The translations under genes were made by a program, and so were the position numbers. From Pseudoxanthomonas sp. GM95 (GTDB lineage: Bacteria > Pseudomonadota > Gammaproteobacteria > Xanthomonadales > Xanthomonadaceae): a DNA stretch of 64,000 nucleotides. Position 1 is the stretch's first letter. Each line of letters opens with the position of its first letter. A model generated the notes under the pieces. It made no database searches, had not been told where the DNA came from, and worked only from the letters and a program-made list of their open reading frames with translations. This document shows, in pieces, positions 8,837-16,905 of the stretch. The stretch covers positions 1 to 64,000 of the forward strand of contig NZ_FOAX01000002.1 of NCBI RefSeq assembly GCF_900109775.1. Reading direction: 5' to 3'.

Positions 8837-10300
8837 ATGACACAAGACGATTTCCTGCCGGCCGCGCTCTGGTGCGACAAGGTGTTCACTGGCCAGTGGA
8901 GCGCGACCGGCGCGCAGCAGCCCGTGATCGAGCCGGCCACCGGCGACACCCTGGGCAGCATCGGCATGGCCAACGCTGCCCAGGTGGCCACCAGTGCAGC
9001 CGCCGCGCGCGCCGCGCAGCAGGCCTGGGCCGCAGCGCCATACGAAGACCGCGCGCAGGTGCTGCGCAAGGCCGCGCAGCTGGCCGAGCAGTACACGCCG
9101 CAGATCATCGACTGGATCGTGCGCGAAAGCGGCTCGACCCAGCCCAAGGCCGGCTTTGAAGCGTCGATCAACGTCAAGGCGCTGCATGAGGCGGCCGCGC
9201 TGCCATCGCGCGCGACTGGTGAAGTGCTGCCTTCGGTGCCCGGCCGTTTGAGCCTGGCGCGCCGTCGTCCGCTGGGCGTGGTCGGGGTGATCTCGCCGTT
9301 CAACTTTCCGCTGTACCTGGCCATGCGCGCGGTCGCCCCGGCGCTGGCGCTGGGTAATGCGGTGGTGCTCAAGCCCGATCCGCGCACTGCGGTGTGCGGC
9401 GGCTTCGTGATCGCGCGCTTGTTCGAACTCGCGGGCTTACCTGCCGGTCTGCTGCACGTGCTGCCAGGCGATGGCGCGGCGGGTGCGGCGCTGACCGCCG
9501 ATCCGAACGTGGCGATGATCCAGTTCACCGGCTCGACCGGTGCCGGTCGCAAGGTCGGCGAAGCGGCGGGCAAGCACCTGAAGAAAGTCTCGTTGGAACT
9601 GGGTGGCAAGAACTCGCTGATCGTGCTGGACGACGCCGATCTCGCTCTTGCGATCGCCAACACCACCTGGGGTGTGTACCTGCACCAGGGCCAGATCTGC
9701 ATGTCGTCGGGCCGCGTGCTGGTCCAGCGCGGCATCTATGACGCCTTCCTGGCCAAGCTCACCGCAAAAGCCAAGTCGATGGTGGTTGGTGATCCGTCCA
9801 AGGGCCAGGTGCATCTGGGGCCGTTGATCAATGTTGCCCAGCGCGACCACGCGGCAAAGATCGTGGCAGACGCGGCGGCGGCAGGTGCGAAAGTGGAGGC
9901 CGGCGGCGCCTACGAAGGCCTGTTCTTCCAGCCCACCGTGCTCAGCGGCGTGACCCGCGACAACCCGGCGTTCAACGAAGAGATCTTCGGGCCGGTGGCG
10001 GTGGTGGTGCCGTTCGACACCGATGCCGATGCGATCGCGCTGGCCAACGACACCGAGTACGGCCTGTCGATGGCGGTGCTGTCGTCCAATGTTGGCCGCG
10101 CGCTCAAGCTCGGCGAGCAGCTGCGCACCGGCCTGCTCCACATCAACGACCAGACCGTCAATGACGAGGTCATCAATCCGTTCGGCGGCGTCGGCGCCTC
10201 CGGCAACGGCACCAGCATCGGCGGGCCGGCCAACTGGGAGGAATTCACCCAGTGGCAGTGGCTGACCGTCAAGGGCGACGCGCCCGCCTATCCGCTCTGA
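8837..10300 (+). CDS. Benzaldehyde dehydrogenase (NAD+)
   Basis: A 487-residue aldehyde dehydrogenase. Motifs in order are PFNFPLYLAMRAV, the coenzyme loop FTGSTGAGRKVGEAAG, the general base Glu in LELGGKNS, the catalytic Cys in GQICMSSGR and EEIFGPVAVV. Overall it resembles XylC/AreC benzaldehyde dehydrogenases, oxidising benzaldehyde to benzoate, the substrate of the neighbouring ben genes. The ATG at 8837 (MTQDDF) has GAGG eight bases upstream; an in-frame ATG at 8783 would add a basic 18-residue tail and lacks a good site. The next gene encodes the preceding step of the route. Confidence 0.82.
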   Translation: MTQDDFLPAALWCDKVFTGQWSATGAQQPVIEPATGDTLGSIGMANAAQVATSAAAARAAQQAWAAAPYEDRAQVLRKAAQLAEQYTPQIIDWIVRESGSTQPKAGFEASINVKALHEAAALPSRATGEVLPSVPGRLSLARRRPLGVVGVISPFNFPLYLAMRAVAPALALGNAVVLKPDPRTAVCGGFVIARLFELAGLPAGLLHVLPGDGAAGAALTADPNVAMIQFTGSTGAGRKVGEAAGKHLKKVSLELGGKNSLIVLDDADLALAIANTTWGVYLHQGQICMSSGRVLVQRGIYDAFLAKLTAKAKSMVVGDPSKGQVHLGPLINVAQRDHAAKIVADAAAAGAKVEAGGAYEGLFFQPTVLSGVTRDNPAFNEEIFGPVAVVVPFDTDADAIALANDTEYGLSMAVLSSNVGRALKLGEQLRTGLLHINDQTVNDEVINPFGGVGASGNGTSIGGPANWEEFTQWQWLTVKGDAPAYPL

Positions 10301-10318
10301 TTCGAAGGAACCATGTCC

Positions 10319-11443
10319 ATGAATGCAGCTGTCGAAATTCGCGAGATCACCGCCGCGGTCACCCGTTCGCAGGGCGCGCCCTTCACCATCGAATCGGCCC
10401 GCCTGCGCGCGCCGCAGGGTGATGAAGTCCTGGTGCGCGTGGTTGCCACCGGCCTGTGCCACACCGACCTGATCGTGCGCGACCAGTACTACCCCGTGCC
10501 GCTACCCGCCGTGCTGGGCCACGAAGGCGCCGGCGTGGTCGAAGCGCTGGGCCCCAACGTCAAGGATCTGAAAGTCGGCGACCATGTCGTGCTGACCTAC
10601 GGCGCCTGCGGCCACTGCCACCAGTGCGACAGCGGCCACGGTGCGTACTGCAAGGATTTCTTCGGTTTGAATTTCGGTGGCAGTGATCTGCAGGGCAACA
10701 CCGCGATCACCGATCCGGCGGGCGCGCCGCTGCACGATCATTTTTTTGCACAGTCCTCGTTCGCCAGCTACGCGCTGAGCCGCGAGAACAACGCGATCAA
10801 AGTGCCTGCCGATGCCCCGCTGGAACTGCTCGGTCCGCTGGGTTGTGGCATCCAGACCGGCGCCGGGGCGGTGATCAATTCGCTCAAAGTCCGTCCGGGC
10901 AGCAGCTTCGTCAGCTTCGGCGCCGGCGCGGTGGGCCTGAGCGCGGTGATGGCCGCGCGCGTGGCTGGCGCGACCACGATCATCGCCGTGGACGTCGTGC
11001 CCTCGCGCCTGGAGCTGGCGTTGGAACTGGGCGCCACACACGTCATCAACAGCCGCGAGCAGGACATCGTCGAGACCGTGCGTGCGATCTGCGGCGGCGC
11101 CGATTTCGCACTGGAATCCACCGGTCGCCCGGAAGTGCTGGCGCAGGGCATCGAAGCGCTGGGCTCGCTGGGCAACATCGGCGTGGTCGGCGCGCCCAGG
11201 CTGGGCACCAAGGCCGAGTTTGACGTCAACAACCTGTTGCTGGGCGGGCGCAGCATCCGCGGCATCGTCGAAGGAGACAGCGTGCCGCAGGTGTTCATCC
11301 CGCAGCTGGTGCAGCTGTTCCAGCAGGGGCGGTTCCCGTTCGACAAGCTGGTCAAGTTCTACGCGCTGGACCAGATCAACCAGGCGGCCGAAGATAGCAC
11401 CAAGGGCATCACGCTCAAGCCTGTGTTGCGGATGCCGCAGTAA
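10319..11443 (+). CDS. Zn-dependent aryl (benzyl) alcohol dehydrogenase
   Basis: A 374-residue medium-chain dehydrogenase. Catalytic zinc ligands are in GLCHTDL and GHEGAGVV; structural-zinc cysteines are in GACGHCHQCDSGHGAYC; the NAD loop is GAGAVGLSAVMAAR. It resembles XylB/AreB, which reversibly oxidise benzyl alcohols to aldehydes for the dehydrogenase encoded just upstream. Two in-frame ATGs exist, at 10313 and 10319. The AAGGA at 10305-10309 sits nine bases before 10319 but only three before 10313, so I prefer 10319. Confidence 0.8.
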   Translation: MNAAVEIREITAAVTRSQGAPFTIESARLRAPQGDEVLVRVVATGLCHTDLIVRDQYYPVPLPAVLGHEGAGVVEALGPNVKDLKVGDHVVLTYGACGHCHQCDSGHGAYCKDFFGLNFGGSDLQGNTAITDPAGAPLHDHFFAQSSFASYALSRENNAIKVPADAPLELLGPLGCGIQTGAGAVINSLKVRPGSSFVSFGAGAVGLSAVMAARVAGATTIIAVDVVPSRLELALELGATHVINSREQDIVETVRAICGGADFALESTGRPEVLAQGIEALGSLGNIGVVGAPRLGTKAEFDVNNLLLGGRSIRGIVEGDSVPQVFIPQLVQLFQQGRFPFDKLVKFYALDQINQAAEDSTKGITLKPVLRMPQ

Positions 11444-11467
11444 GGCCGTTCTCAAGTAAATCGCAAC

Positions 11468-11494
11468 GGACCGTCGCGCGCTGCGCGGCGGTCC
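11468..11494 (+). terminator. GC-rich hairpin after the alcohol dehydrogenase gene
   Basis: GGACCG and CGGTCC bracket a 12-bp stem with one G-T pair and a three-base loop. There is no uridine run behind it. It may be a transcript-end hairpin or part of the regulator gene's leader. Confidence 0.35.
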
Positions 11495-11564
11495 TGCAGC
11501 GGTTTCTAAAGGCCCCGCGGCGTATCCTTGGCAGTCGGTGAAGCGGCGTAAGGAGCCGGTGCCG

Positions 11565-12728
11565 ATGTCGATGTTTCCGGCGATGCAGCAACAGCAGCTC
11601 GATGTGGCCCGCAGCCGGTTCGCCCAAGGCGAGCCGTTGCCGGAGGCCCTGCTTCCCGACGGGTTGGCCCGCTCCTGGGAGCGCTCGCGCCAGGCTGGCG
11701 TGCAGCCAGGGCAGGTGCCGCAATACGACGCGGCCCAGCGCGCCCGCAACATGCGTGAGCAGCCCGACGATCGACGCCTGTACCAATGTGTGCACGAGGA
11801 GATCGAGCAGCTCTGGAGCGCGTTCGGCGGACCGGACTGGACCATCTTCTGCGCCAACCCGCAGGGCGTGATCGTGCATGCGCGGCATAGCCCGAACTGC
11901 GACGATCCGGTGCTGCTGCCGATCGCCGCCGGGCGGCGCATGGCCGAGTGCGATATCGGCACCACCGCGCCCAGCTGCGTGCTCAGCGATGGCCGCGAGG
12001 CGATCGTGCAGGGCAACCAGCATTACCTGCGCGCGTTCGAGCAGATCTTCTGCCTGTCCGTGCCACTTTGGGGCACCGAAGGCCGGGTGATCGGCGCGCT
12101 GGACATCACCGGCCGCGGCACGCGGGATGCGGGGCTGCTGCAGGAGCATTTCCGCCAGGCCGCGCTCTCGGCCGAGCATCGGCTGTTCGCCACGCTGCGT
12201 CATTGCCATCTGCTGGCGATCCAGCACGATCCGCGCTGGCTGGACACACCGCTCGCCGGCCTGCTGGCCATCGATGAAGACGGCGGCCTGCGCGCGGCTA
12301 GCCGGCTCGCGCGGCGCATGCTGGGCCTGCCGGTCCAGTGCCCGGTGACGTCATGGACGCTGGAGGCGCTGTTCGCGCACGCCTTGCCCGCGCAGCAGCG
12401 GCGCCTACTGCAGCCGGCCCATCACGCGCAGCGTCTGGCGCGCGCCGACGGTAGCCATCTGTGGGTGCAACACCTACGCGGACCGCTGCGCGGCGTGACC
12501 GCGGGCGCACGCCTGCAGGCGCATCCAGGGGTGCCTGTGGTCCCTGCATCGGGAGATGCGCTGGCCGGGGATGGCGACCTGCAGGATCACACCTTGCGTG
12601 CCATCGCCCAGGCCTTGGGCGAACACGACGGCAATGTCGCCGCCACCGCGCGTCAGCTGGGCATCTCACGCACCACGCTGTACGCCAAGCTGCGCCAGGC
12701 GCGCGCGACCGGACTGCTGCCCGGCTGA
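11565..12728 (+). CDS. AcoR-type (GAF - Fis HTH) transcriptional regulator without AAA+ domain
   Basis: A 387-residue regulator. The N-terminal LARSWERSRQAGV and the GAF-like sensor (about residues 75-200) match the front half of AcoR-type activators; a PAS-like section with ADGSHLWVQHLRG follows; the last 50 residues are a Fis-type helix-turn-helix (HDGNVAATARQLGISRTTLY). The sigma-54-interacting AAA+ ATPase normally found between sensor and HTH is absent: there is no Walker A and no GAFTGA. It therefore cannot remodel sigma-54 holoenzyme and probably acts as a conventional activator or repressor. AAGGAG lies nine bases before the chosen ATG. Its place after the benzyl-alcohol genes suggests it controls them. 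Confidence 0.72.
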   Translation: MSMFPAMQQQQLDVARSRFAQGEPLPEALLPDGLARSWERSRQAGVQPGQVPQYDAAQRARNMREQPDDRRLYQCVHEEIEQLWSAFGGPDWTIFCANPQGVIVHARHSPNCDDPVLLPIAAGRRMAECDIGTTAPSCVLSDGREAIVQGNQHYLRAFEQIFCLSVPLWGTEGRVIGALDITGRGTRDAGLLQEHFRQAALSAEHRLFATLRHCHLLAIQHDPRWLDTPLAGLLAIDEDGGLRAASRLARRMLGLPVQCPVTSWTLEALFAHALPAQQRRLLQPAHHAQRLARADGSHLWVQHLRGPLRGVTAGARLQAHPGVPVVPASGDALAGDGDLQDHTLRAIAQALGEHDGNVAATARQLGISRTTLYAKLRQARATGLLPG

Positions 12729-12747
12729 CGCGCGCGGCTGGTCGCGA

Positions 12748-13230
12748 TCAGTCGCGGAAGTTGTCGTACTGCAGGGGCTGTTCGAATTCCTGCTTCTTCA
12801 GCAGCGCGATGGCGTCCTGCAGGTCGTCGCGCTTCTTGCCGTTGACGCGCAGCTTGTCGCCGTTGATCTGGGTGTCGACCTTGAGCTTGGCTTCCTTGAT
12901 CTTAGCCGCAATCTGCTTGGCCAGCTTCTGCTCGATGCCCTGCTTGACGGTGATTTTTTGGCGCGCGCCGGCCAGATTGGTTTCCACCTCACCGAACTCC
13001 AGGCAGCGCGCATCGATGCCGCGGGCGATCAGGCGCGCGCGCAGGATGTCTTCCATCTGCTTGAGCTGGAAATCGCTGGGTGCGGACTGGCTGATGGTGC
13101 TGTCTTCCAGCACGAACTTGGCATCCACGCCCTTGAAGTCGAAGCGGTTGGACAGCTCGCGGTTGGCCTGGTCCACCGCATTGGTGAGCTCGTGGGTGTT
13201 GACTTCGGAAACGACGTCGAAGGAAGGCAT
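12748..13230 (-). CDS. yajQ: YajQ-family nucleotide-binding protein
   Basis: A 160-residue protein beginning MPSFDVVSEVNTHELTNAVD, typical of the YajQ/DUF520 family (160-163 residues, two RRM-like halves). In Xanthomonas a YajQ homologue binds cyclic di-GMP and influences virulence gene expression by contacting a transcription factor; nucleotide binding in this particular protein is not proven by the sequence. The start at 13230 was chosen because the frame upstream of it overlaps the divergent transporter gene and has no family resemblance. It ends 19 bases from the convergent end of the regulator gene. Confidence 0.9.
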   Translation of the reverse strand: MPSFDVVSEVNTHELTNAVDQANRELSNRFDFKGVDAKFVLEDSTISQSAPSDFQLKQMEDILRARLIARGIDARCLEFGEVETNLAGARQKITVKQGIEQKLAKQIAAKIKEAKLKVDTQINGDKLRVNGKKRDDLQDAIALLKKQEFEQPLQYDNFRD

Positions 13231-13308
13231 GGCAGTCGGGGCAGATCGAAAAGGTGGCGCATAGGGTAGCGCAGGCCTCCTGTGCGGACCGCGACCCACG
13301 CACTGCGG

Positions 13309-13314
13309 GATAAT
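13309..13314 (+). promoter_or_regulatory. -10 hexamer GATAAT implying a leaderless transcript
   Basis: GATAAT ends six bases before the ATG at 13321. A start of transcription at the normal distance would fall on or next to the A of the start codon, and no ribosome binding site is visible in this gap. Confidence 0.45.
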
Positions 13315-13320
13315 CGCGGC

Positions 13321-14217
13321 ATGACCCATGCGCCTCCACACCGCAGCTCCGCCGCCTTGTTCATGCTGGGCGCGGTGGCGCTGTTCGCGATGATGGATGC
13401 GGGCCTGAAATCGCTGTCGGCGCACTATCCGCCGCTACAGGTGGGCGCGATCCGCGGGCTGGCGTCATTCCCGCTTGTGCTGGTCTGGGCGCTGTCCACC
13501 GCTTCGGTGCGCAGCCTGGTTCGCGTGCATTGGCCGATGCACCTGCTGCGCGGAGCCTTGAGCGTGTTGATGATGGCCGGCTTCGTCTATGGCGTGGCGC
13601 GCCTGCCGTTGACCACCGCCTATGCGATCACCTTCGCCGCGCCGTTGCTGGTGACTGCGCTGGCCGGCCCGGTGCTGGGCGAACACGTCGGCCCGCGGCG
13701 CTGGGCGGCCGTCGGCATCGGCCTGCTGGGCGTGCTGGTGGTCCTGCGCCCGACCGGCGCCGGGATGATGACGCTGGCCGGCGGCGCGGTGCTGGTGGCC
13801 GCGTGCTGCTACGCGGCCAGCTTCCTCACCACGCGCCTGCTGGCACGACGCGACAGCACCCAGGCGATGGTGCTGTGGATGGTCGCGTTGCTGGGTGTGG
13901 CCGCGGGCCTGCTGGCCTGGCCGCGCTGGGTGCCGCTGCAATCGGCGCATTGGCTGCAGATCGCCATCGTCGGCGTGGCTGGCGCCGGCGCGCAGGTGTT
14001 GCTGACCGAGGCCTTTCGCCGCGGTGAAGCCTCGATGATCGCGCCGCTGGAATACTCGGCGCTGCTGTGGGGCGTGTTGCTGGATGTGGCGCTGTGGGGC
14101 GTGCTGCCCGATGGCATCACCTGGCTCGGCGCGGGCATCATCGTCGGCAGCGGCCTGTACGTGCTATATCGCGAACGCGTCGTCGCCCGCGCCGCCGCGG
14201 CCACGCCACCGCCGTGA
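13321..14217 (+). CDS. EamA/RhaT-family DMT transporter
   Basis: A 298-residue inner-membrane protein with about ten hydrophobic helices in two repeats of five, the layout of EamA drug/metabolite transporters. Helix-capping segments such as RLPLTTAYAITFAAPLLVTALA and EAFRRGEASMIAPLEY mark the end of each repeat. Substrates of this family are mostly unknown (amino acids, nucleosides, amines). Its promoter seems to start transcription at the start codon. The following membrane-protein gene begins ten bases after its stop, so the two are probably co-transcribed. Confidence 0.82.
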   Translation: MTHAPPHRSSAALFMLGAVALFAMMDAGLKSLSAHYPPLQVGAIRGLASFPLVLVWALSTASVRSLVRVHWPMHLLRGALSVLMMAGFVYGVARLPLTTAYAITFAAPLLVTALAGPVLGEHVGPRRWAAVGIGLLGVLVVLRPTGAGMMTLAGGAVLVAACCYAASFLTTRLLARRDSTQAMVLWMVALLGVAAGLLAWPRWVPLQSAHWLQIAIVGVAGAGAQVLLTEAFRRGEASMIAPLEYSALLWGVLLDVALWGVLPDGITWLGAGIIVGSGLYVLYRERVVARAAAATPPP

Positions 14218-14227
14218 GGGCGCCGCC

Positions 14228-14758
14228 ATGCCGCTGCTGATCGTGCTGGTGGTCGTGTTGCTGGTGCTGGCGGCCTGGGTGCTGCTGATGCCGCTGTGGC
14301 TGTACCTGCGCTTCCGCCAGGGCAAGGCGCGTCGCCGGCTGGTGCCGTGGATGGTGCGCTTCAATGGCTGGCTGATGCTGATTTCCACCGCGCTGTTTTT
14401 CGTCAGCGTGGCGATCGCCGGACATTGGTGGCCGGGCGCGCTGGGCCATGCAGGTCTCGGGCTGGCAGCAGGCGTGTGCACGGGCGCGCTGGCCGTGGTG
14501 TTGGGCAAGGTTGAACACGATCCGTCGCGCAGCTATCTCACGCCCAATGCGTGGGTCGCGGCGTTGCTGCTGGTCGTGGTGATGCTGCGGCTCGCGGCCG
14601 GGCTGGTCGAAGCCTGGCGTCGCCTGGCTGGCCACGGCGCCTTGGCCTGGTTGCCGGCGTTCGACCACACCACGCTGTTCGCGCTGGGCGGTTTGCTGCT
14701 GGGCCATGGCCTGGCCACGGCGTGGGGCCTGCGCTGGCGGCTGCCGCGCAGGCGATGA
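14228..14758 (+). CDS. Uncharacterised integral membrane protein
   Basis: A 176-residue protein with five likely membrane segments: a very hydrophobic N-terminal helix (MPLLIVLVVVLLVLAAWVLL), then LMLISTALFFVSVAIA, AGLGLAAGVCTGALAVVLG, WVAALLLVVVMLRLAAGL and a final helix before a basic RLPRRR tail. I recognise no catalytic motif. It sits ten bases after the DMT transporter stop. The arginine-rich loop after the first helix (RFRQGKARRRL) points to the cytoplasm under the positive-inside rule. Confidence 0.65.
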   Translation: MPLLIVLVVVLLVLAAWVLLMPLWLYLRFRQGKARRRLVPWMVRFNGWLMLISTALFFVSVAIAGHWWPGALGHAGLGLAAGVCTGALAVVLGKVEHDPSRSYLTPNAWVAALLLVVVMLRLAAGLVEAWRRLAGHGALAWLPAFDHTTLFALGGLLLGHGLATAWGLRWRLPRRR

Positions 14759-14764
14759 CACCGC

Positions 14765-15067
14765 TCAGATCTCGTCGTCTTCGTCGTTGAGGATCTCGAT
14801 GGCCGCACCGGTGGCCTGCGCCACGCGCTCGACCACGGCATGCACGCGACGTACGCCTTCATCGTTGGGCGCTTCGACCTCGATCACCGAATACCCCGGC
14901 GCCGCATCGTCGCTGAGGCCCGCCGAGCTGGAATCGTCATCATCCATGTGCGGCATCAGGTCCTCGATCTCCTCGACATGCTCGATGCCCTCGATGGCTT
15001 CCAGCGCATGGGTCAGGGTCAAAGTGGCGTCATCATCGCCGGTGACGCGCAAGCGGACGGTGGGCAT
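14765..15067 (-). CDS. Small acidic protein of unknown function
   Basis: A 100-residue protein that starts MPTVRLRVTGDDDATLTL and is unusually rich in Asp and Glu, including DDDDSSS in the middle and EDDEI at the end. The pattern of short beta strands separated by helices (VRLRV, YSVIEVEAP, AAIEIL) suggests a ferredoxin-like alpha/beta fold. No motif of known function is visible. It converges on the membrane protein gene with six bases between stops. Confidence 0.6.
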   Translation of the reverse strand: MPTVRLRVTGDDDATLTLTHALEAIEGIEHVEEIEDLMPHMDDDDSSSAGLSDDAAPGYSVIEVEAPNDEGVRRVHAVVERVAQATGAAIEILNDEDDEI

Positions 15068-15166
15068 CGCAGGACTCCTCGTAGAACGTGGCCCACGATG
15101 CTGACCATGCCCGTGCGAAGGCGCGGTGAGTGCACCGTTATCCAACGCGCGCGGCGTGGCGGCATG

Positions 15167-15201
15167 AAAAAAAGGCGACGGACCGTGAGGTCCGCCGCCT
15201 T
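15167..15201 (-). terminator. Rho-independent terminator of ompW
   Basis: Read on the minus strand, a 13-bp stem (AAGGCGgCGGACC type, one mismatch) with a four-base loop is followed by seven T. It lies 51 bases after the OmpW gene stop. Confidence 0.82.
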
Positions 15202-15251
15202 CGATGGCACCGTCCGCGCGTCGGGGGCCGCGCGGCGCAAGGGCACTTGGC

Positions 15252-15944
15252 TTAGAAGCGCGCGCCGATGCCCACGCCGACCGTCCAAGGATTCAGGTCG
15301 AGCTCTTCACCGGTGCGGCTGCCGTTAACCGTCAGGTCCGGCGAACCATCCATGTAGCGCGCATCGACACGGGCGAACCAGTTCGGGTTGATGTTCATGT
15401 CCAGGCCCACGGTGCCGATGGCGCCCTTGGCATCCTTCACCCCGACATGCGCACCCGGCACGCTGGCCAGGTTTTCATTACTGAAGTTGGACTGGTAGTA
15501 GCCCACGCCGACGAACGGACGGAACACCTTGTCGGCCGTGCCGAAGTGGTACTGGCCACTGATGGCCAGCGGCAGCTGGTCGACGCTGCCGATCTTGCCG
15601 GCGTTGTCGCTCACGTCGTGCTTGAACTTGTCAGCCGCGCCCCACAGCTCCACCGCGATGTTCGGCGTGGCGTAGTAGCTGGCGCTGATGGTCGGAGCGG
15701 TATCGCCATCGACATCGACGCTGGTGCCGCGCAACGGACGCGAGGACGGCTGCATCATGGTGGCGCTGCCGACCACGGCCCAGCGCTTGTAGGCGGCATC
15801 GGCATCACCGCTGGTGGTGCTGTTGGTGGCCACGCCATGCGGCGTGCCATCGTTGTCGGTCGCCGCACTCACGGCGTCCTGTGCAAACACGGGGGGAGCA
15901 GCAAGCAGCGGCACCAGGGCCAAACCAAGCAGGCGAATCTTCAT
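15252..15944 (-). CDS. ompW: OmpW-family outer-membrane protein
   Basis: A 230-residue exported protein: signal peptide MKIRLLGLALVPLLAAPPVFA, then a barrel with the OmpW features TISASYYATPNIAVELWGA, PFVGVGYYQSNFSNEN and a C-terminal PWTVGVGIGARF ending in Phe. OmpW proteins are eight-stranded barrels with a hydrophobic channel for small molecules. An insertion relative to shorter family members follows the signal peptide (about residues 22-55). AGAGG lies ahead of the ATG, and a strong terminator follows, so it is a monocistronic unit. Confidence 0.85.
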   Translation of the reverse strand: MKIRLLGLALVPLLAAPPVFAQDAVSAATDNDGTPHGVATNSTTSGDADAAYKRWAVVGSATMMQPSSRPLRGTSVDVDGDTAPTISASYYATPNIAVELWGAADKFKHDVSDNAGKIGSVDQLPLAISGQYHFGTADKVFRPFVGVGYYQSNFSNENLASVPGAHVGVKDAKGAIGTVGLDMNINPNWFARVDARYMDGSPDLTVNGSRTGEELDLNPWTVGVGIGARF

Positions 15945-16242
15945 GGGGTGAACCTCTTCTTCGTTCTTGTGATGTGGCCCGCAACGGGGCGGGACGGCGC
16001 ACACCGTAGGAATGTGCAGATGAACGAATGCCGGCGTGCCGCACGCGATTCAGGCTGGTGCACAGCAGCGCTTCATCTTGTTGGAGAAGGCGCCACGCGC
16101 ATCGCCAAGCGCCGTGTAGAAAAACGTTAAATTCCGGCGCTTTTCTTCACGGTTGCGTGCTTGGCTAAGTCGCTTGCTGATTCAGCCTGTGGGCTGTCGC
16201 GTGGGTCAGTTTGCGCAGGTGCGCTGCAAGGCTGACGCTTGC

Positions 16243-16290
16243 TTTCGCCTTTCGCCTTTCGCCTTTCGCCTTTCGCCTTTCGCCTTTCGC
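16243..16290 (+). repeat. Heptamer tandem repeat, TTTCGCC x 6.9
   Basis: Six full copies of TTTCGCC from 16243 to 16284 and a partial seventh to 16290, without a single mismatch. Perfect arrays of this kind vary in copy number by slipped-strand replication. Confidence 0.95.
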
Positions 16291-16314
16291 TGTGGCTGTG
16301 GCTGTGGCTGTGGC
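16291..16314 (+). repeat. Hexamer tandem repeat, TGTGGC x 4
   Basis: Four perfect copies of TGTGGC directly abut the heptamer array. Confidence 0.93.
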
Positions 16315-16339
16315 TCTGCTGTTGATCTGATCGAGCCGT

Positions 16340-16811
16340 AAAGCGAGCCGAGCACCGCAGGCTGAAATGGCCGAAGAGGCGCGGATGTCTGAGCGTAGCG
16401 AGTTCCCGCGCCGTGCCATTTCAGCTGAGGAGCGCAGGCCACCGCCGCAACGCGGCGGCGAGTGTCCGGCGAAGGCGGTTTTGCTTCCTTTTGCCGCGAC
16501 AAAAGGGAGTCGTGCCGCGAAGCGGCGCGAAAGCTCTGCACTTGATCTTGTCTTGCCCTTGTTTCGGGTTTTCCGTCAGCAAAGCGAAGCAGGTGCAGGT
16601 GCGAGAGCGAAAGCAGAGCTTTCACGTCGCTTCGCGACGCGAGCCACTTTTGTCTTGGCAAAAGTGGCCAAAACCGTCAGCGCCTGACACTCGCCGATGC
16701 TGTGCATCGGTGCCCTGTGCTCCTCGTCTGCTCGGGCACGGCGCCCAAACTCGCTTCGCTCAAACAGGGCGCCTCTTCGGCCCGATCAGCCTGCGGTGCT
16801 CGGCTCGCTTT
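16340..16811. repeat. Large imperfect inverted repeat with arms of about 200 bp
   Basis: The left arm (16340-16540) and right arm (16614-16811) are imperfect reverse complements around a 73-base centre. Matching landmarks from outside to inside are AAGCGAGCCGAGCACCGCAG / CTGCGGTGCTCGGCTCGCTT, CCGAAGAGGCG / CGCCTCTTCGG, GGCGAGTGTC / GACACTCGCC, GACAAAAG / CTTTTGTC and GAAAGCTCTGC / GCAGAGCTTTC. The transcript would fold into one very long hairpin. I recognise this as a type of dispersed intergenic repeat seen in related genomes; it encodes no transposase. Confidence 0.85.
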
Positions 16812-16905
16812 GAAGGCGCTGAACATCAGGAGCCAGGCAAAAGCCACGACCAGATCAAAATCTCAAGCAACGGCAACGGCAACACAGATGCCCGGGATGG
16901 CTAAC

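Larger units (their letters stand above)
15945..16905. other. 960-base non-coding region dominated by repeats
   Basis: Between the ompW start and the otsA stop I see no gene with family resemblance. The section holds two short tandem repeats (16243-16314) and one large inverted repeat (16340-16811). Short open frames on both strands here are by-products of the repeats. Confidence 0.75.

Noticed and set aside
16243-16314. CRISPR-like array
   Set aside because: Units are 6-7 bases without spacers, so these are simple tandem repeats.
16160-16905. Several short open frames on both strands around the inverted repeat
   Set aside because: They read through perfect tandem repeats and repeat arms, lack ribosome sites and overlap each other; they are repeat by-products.
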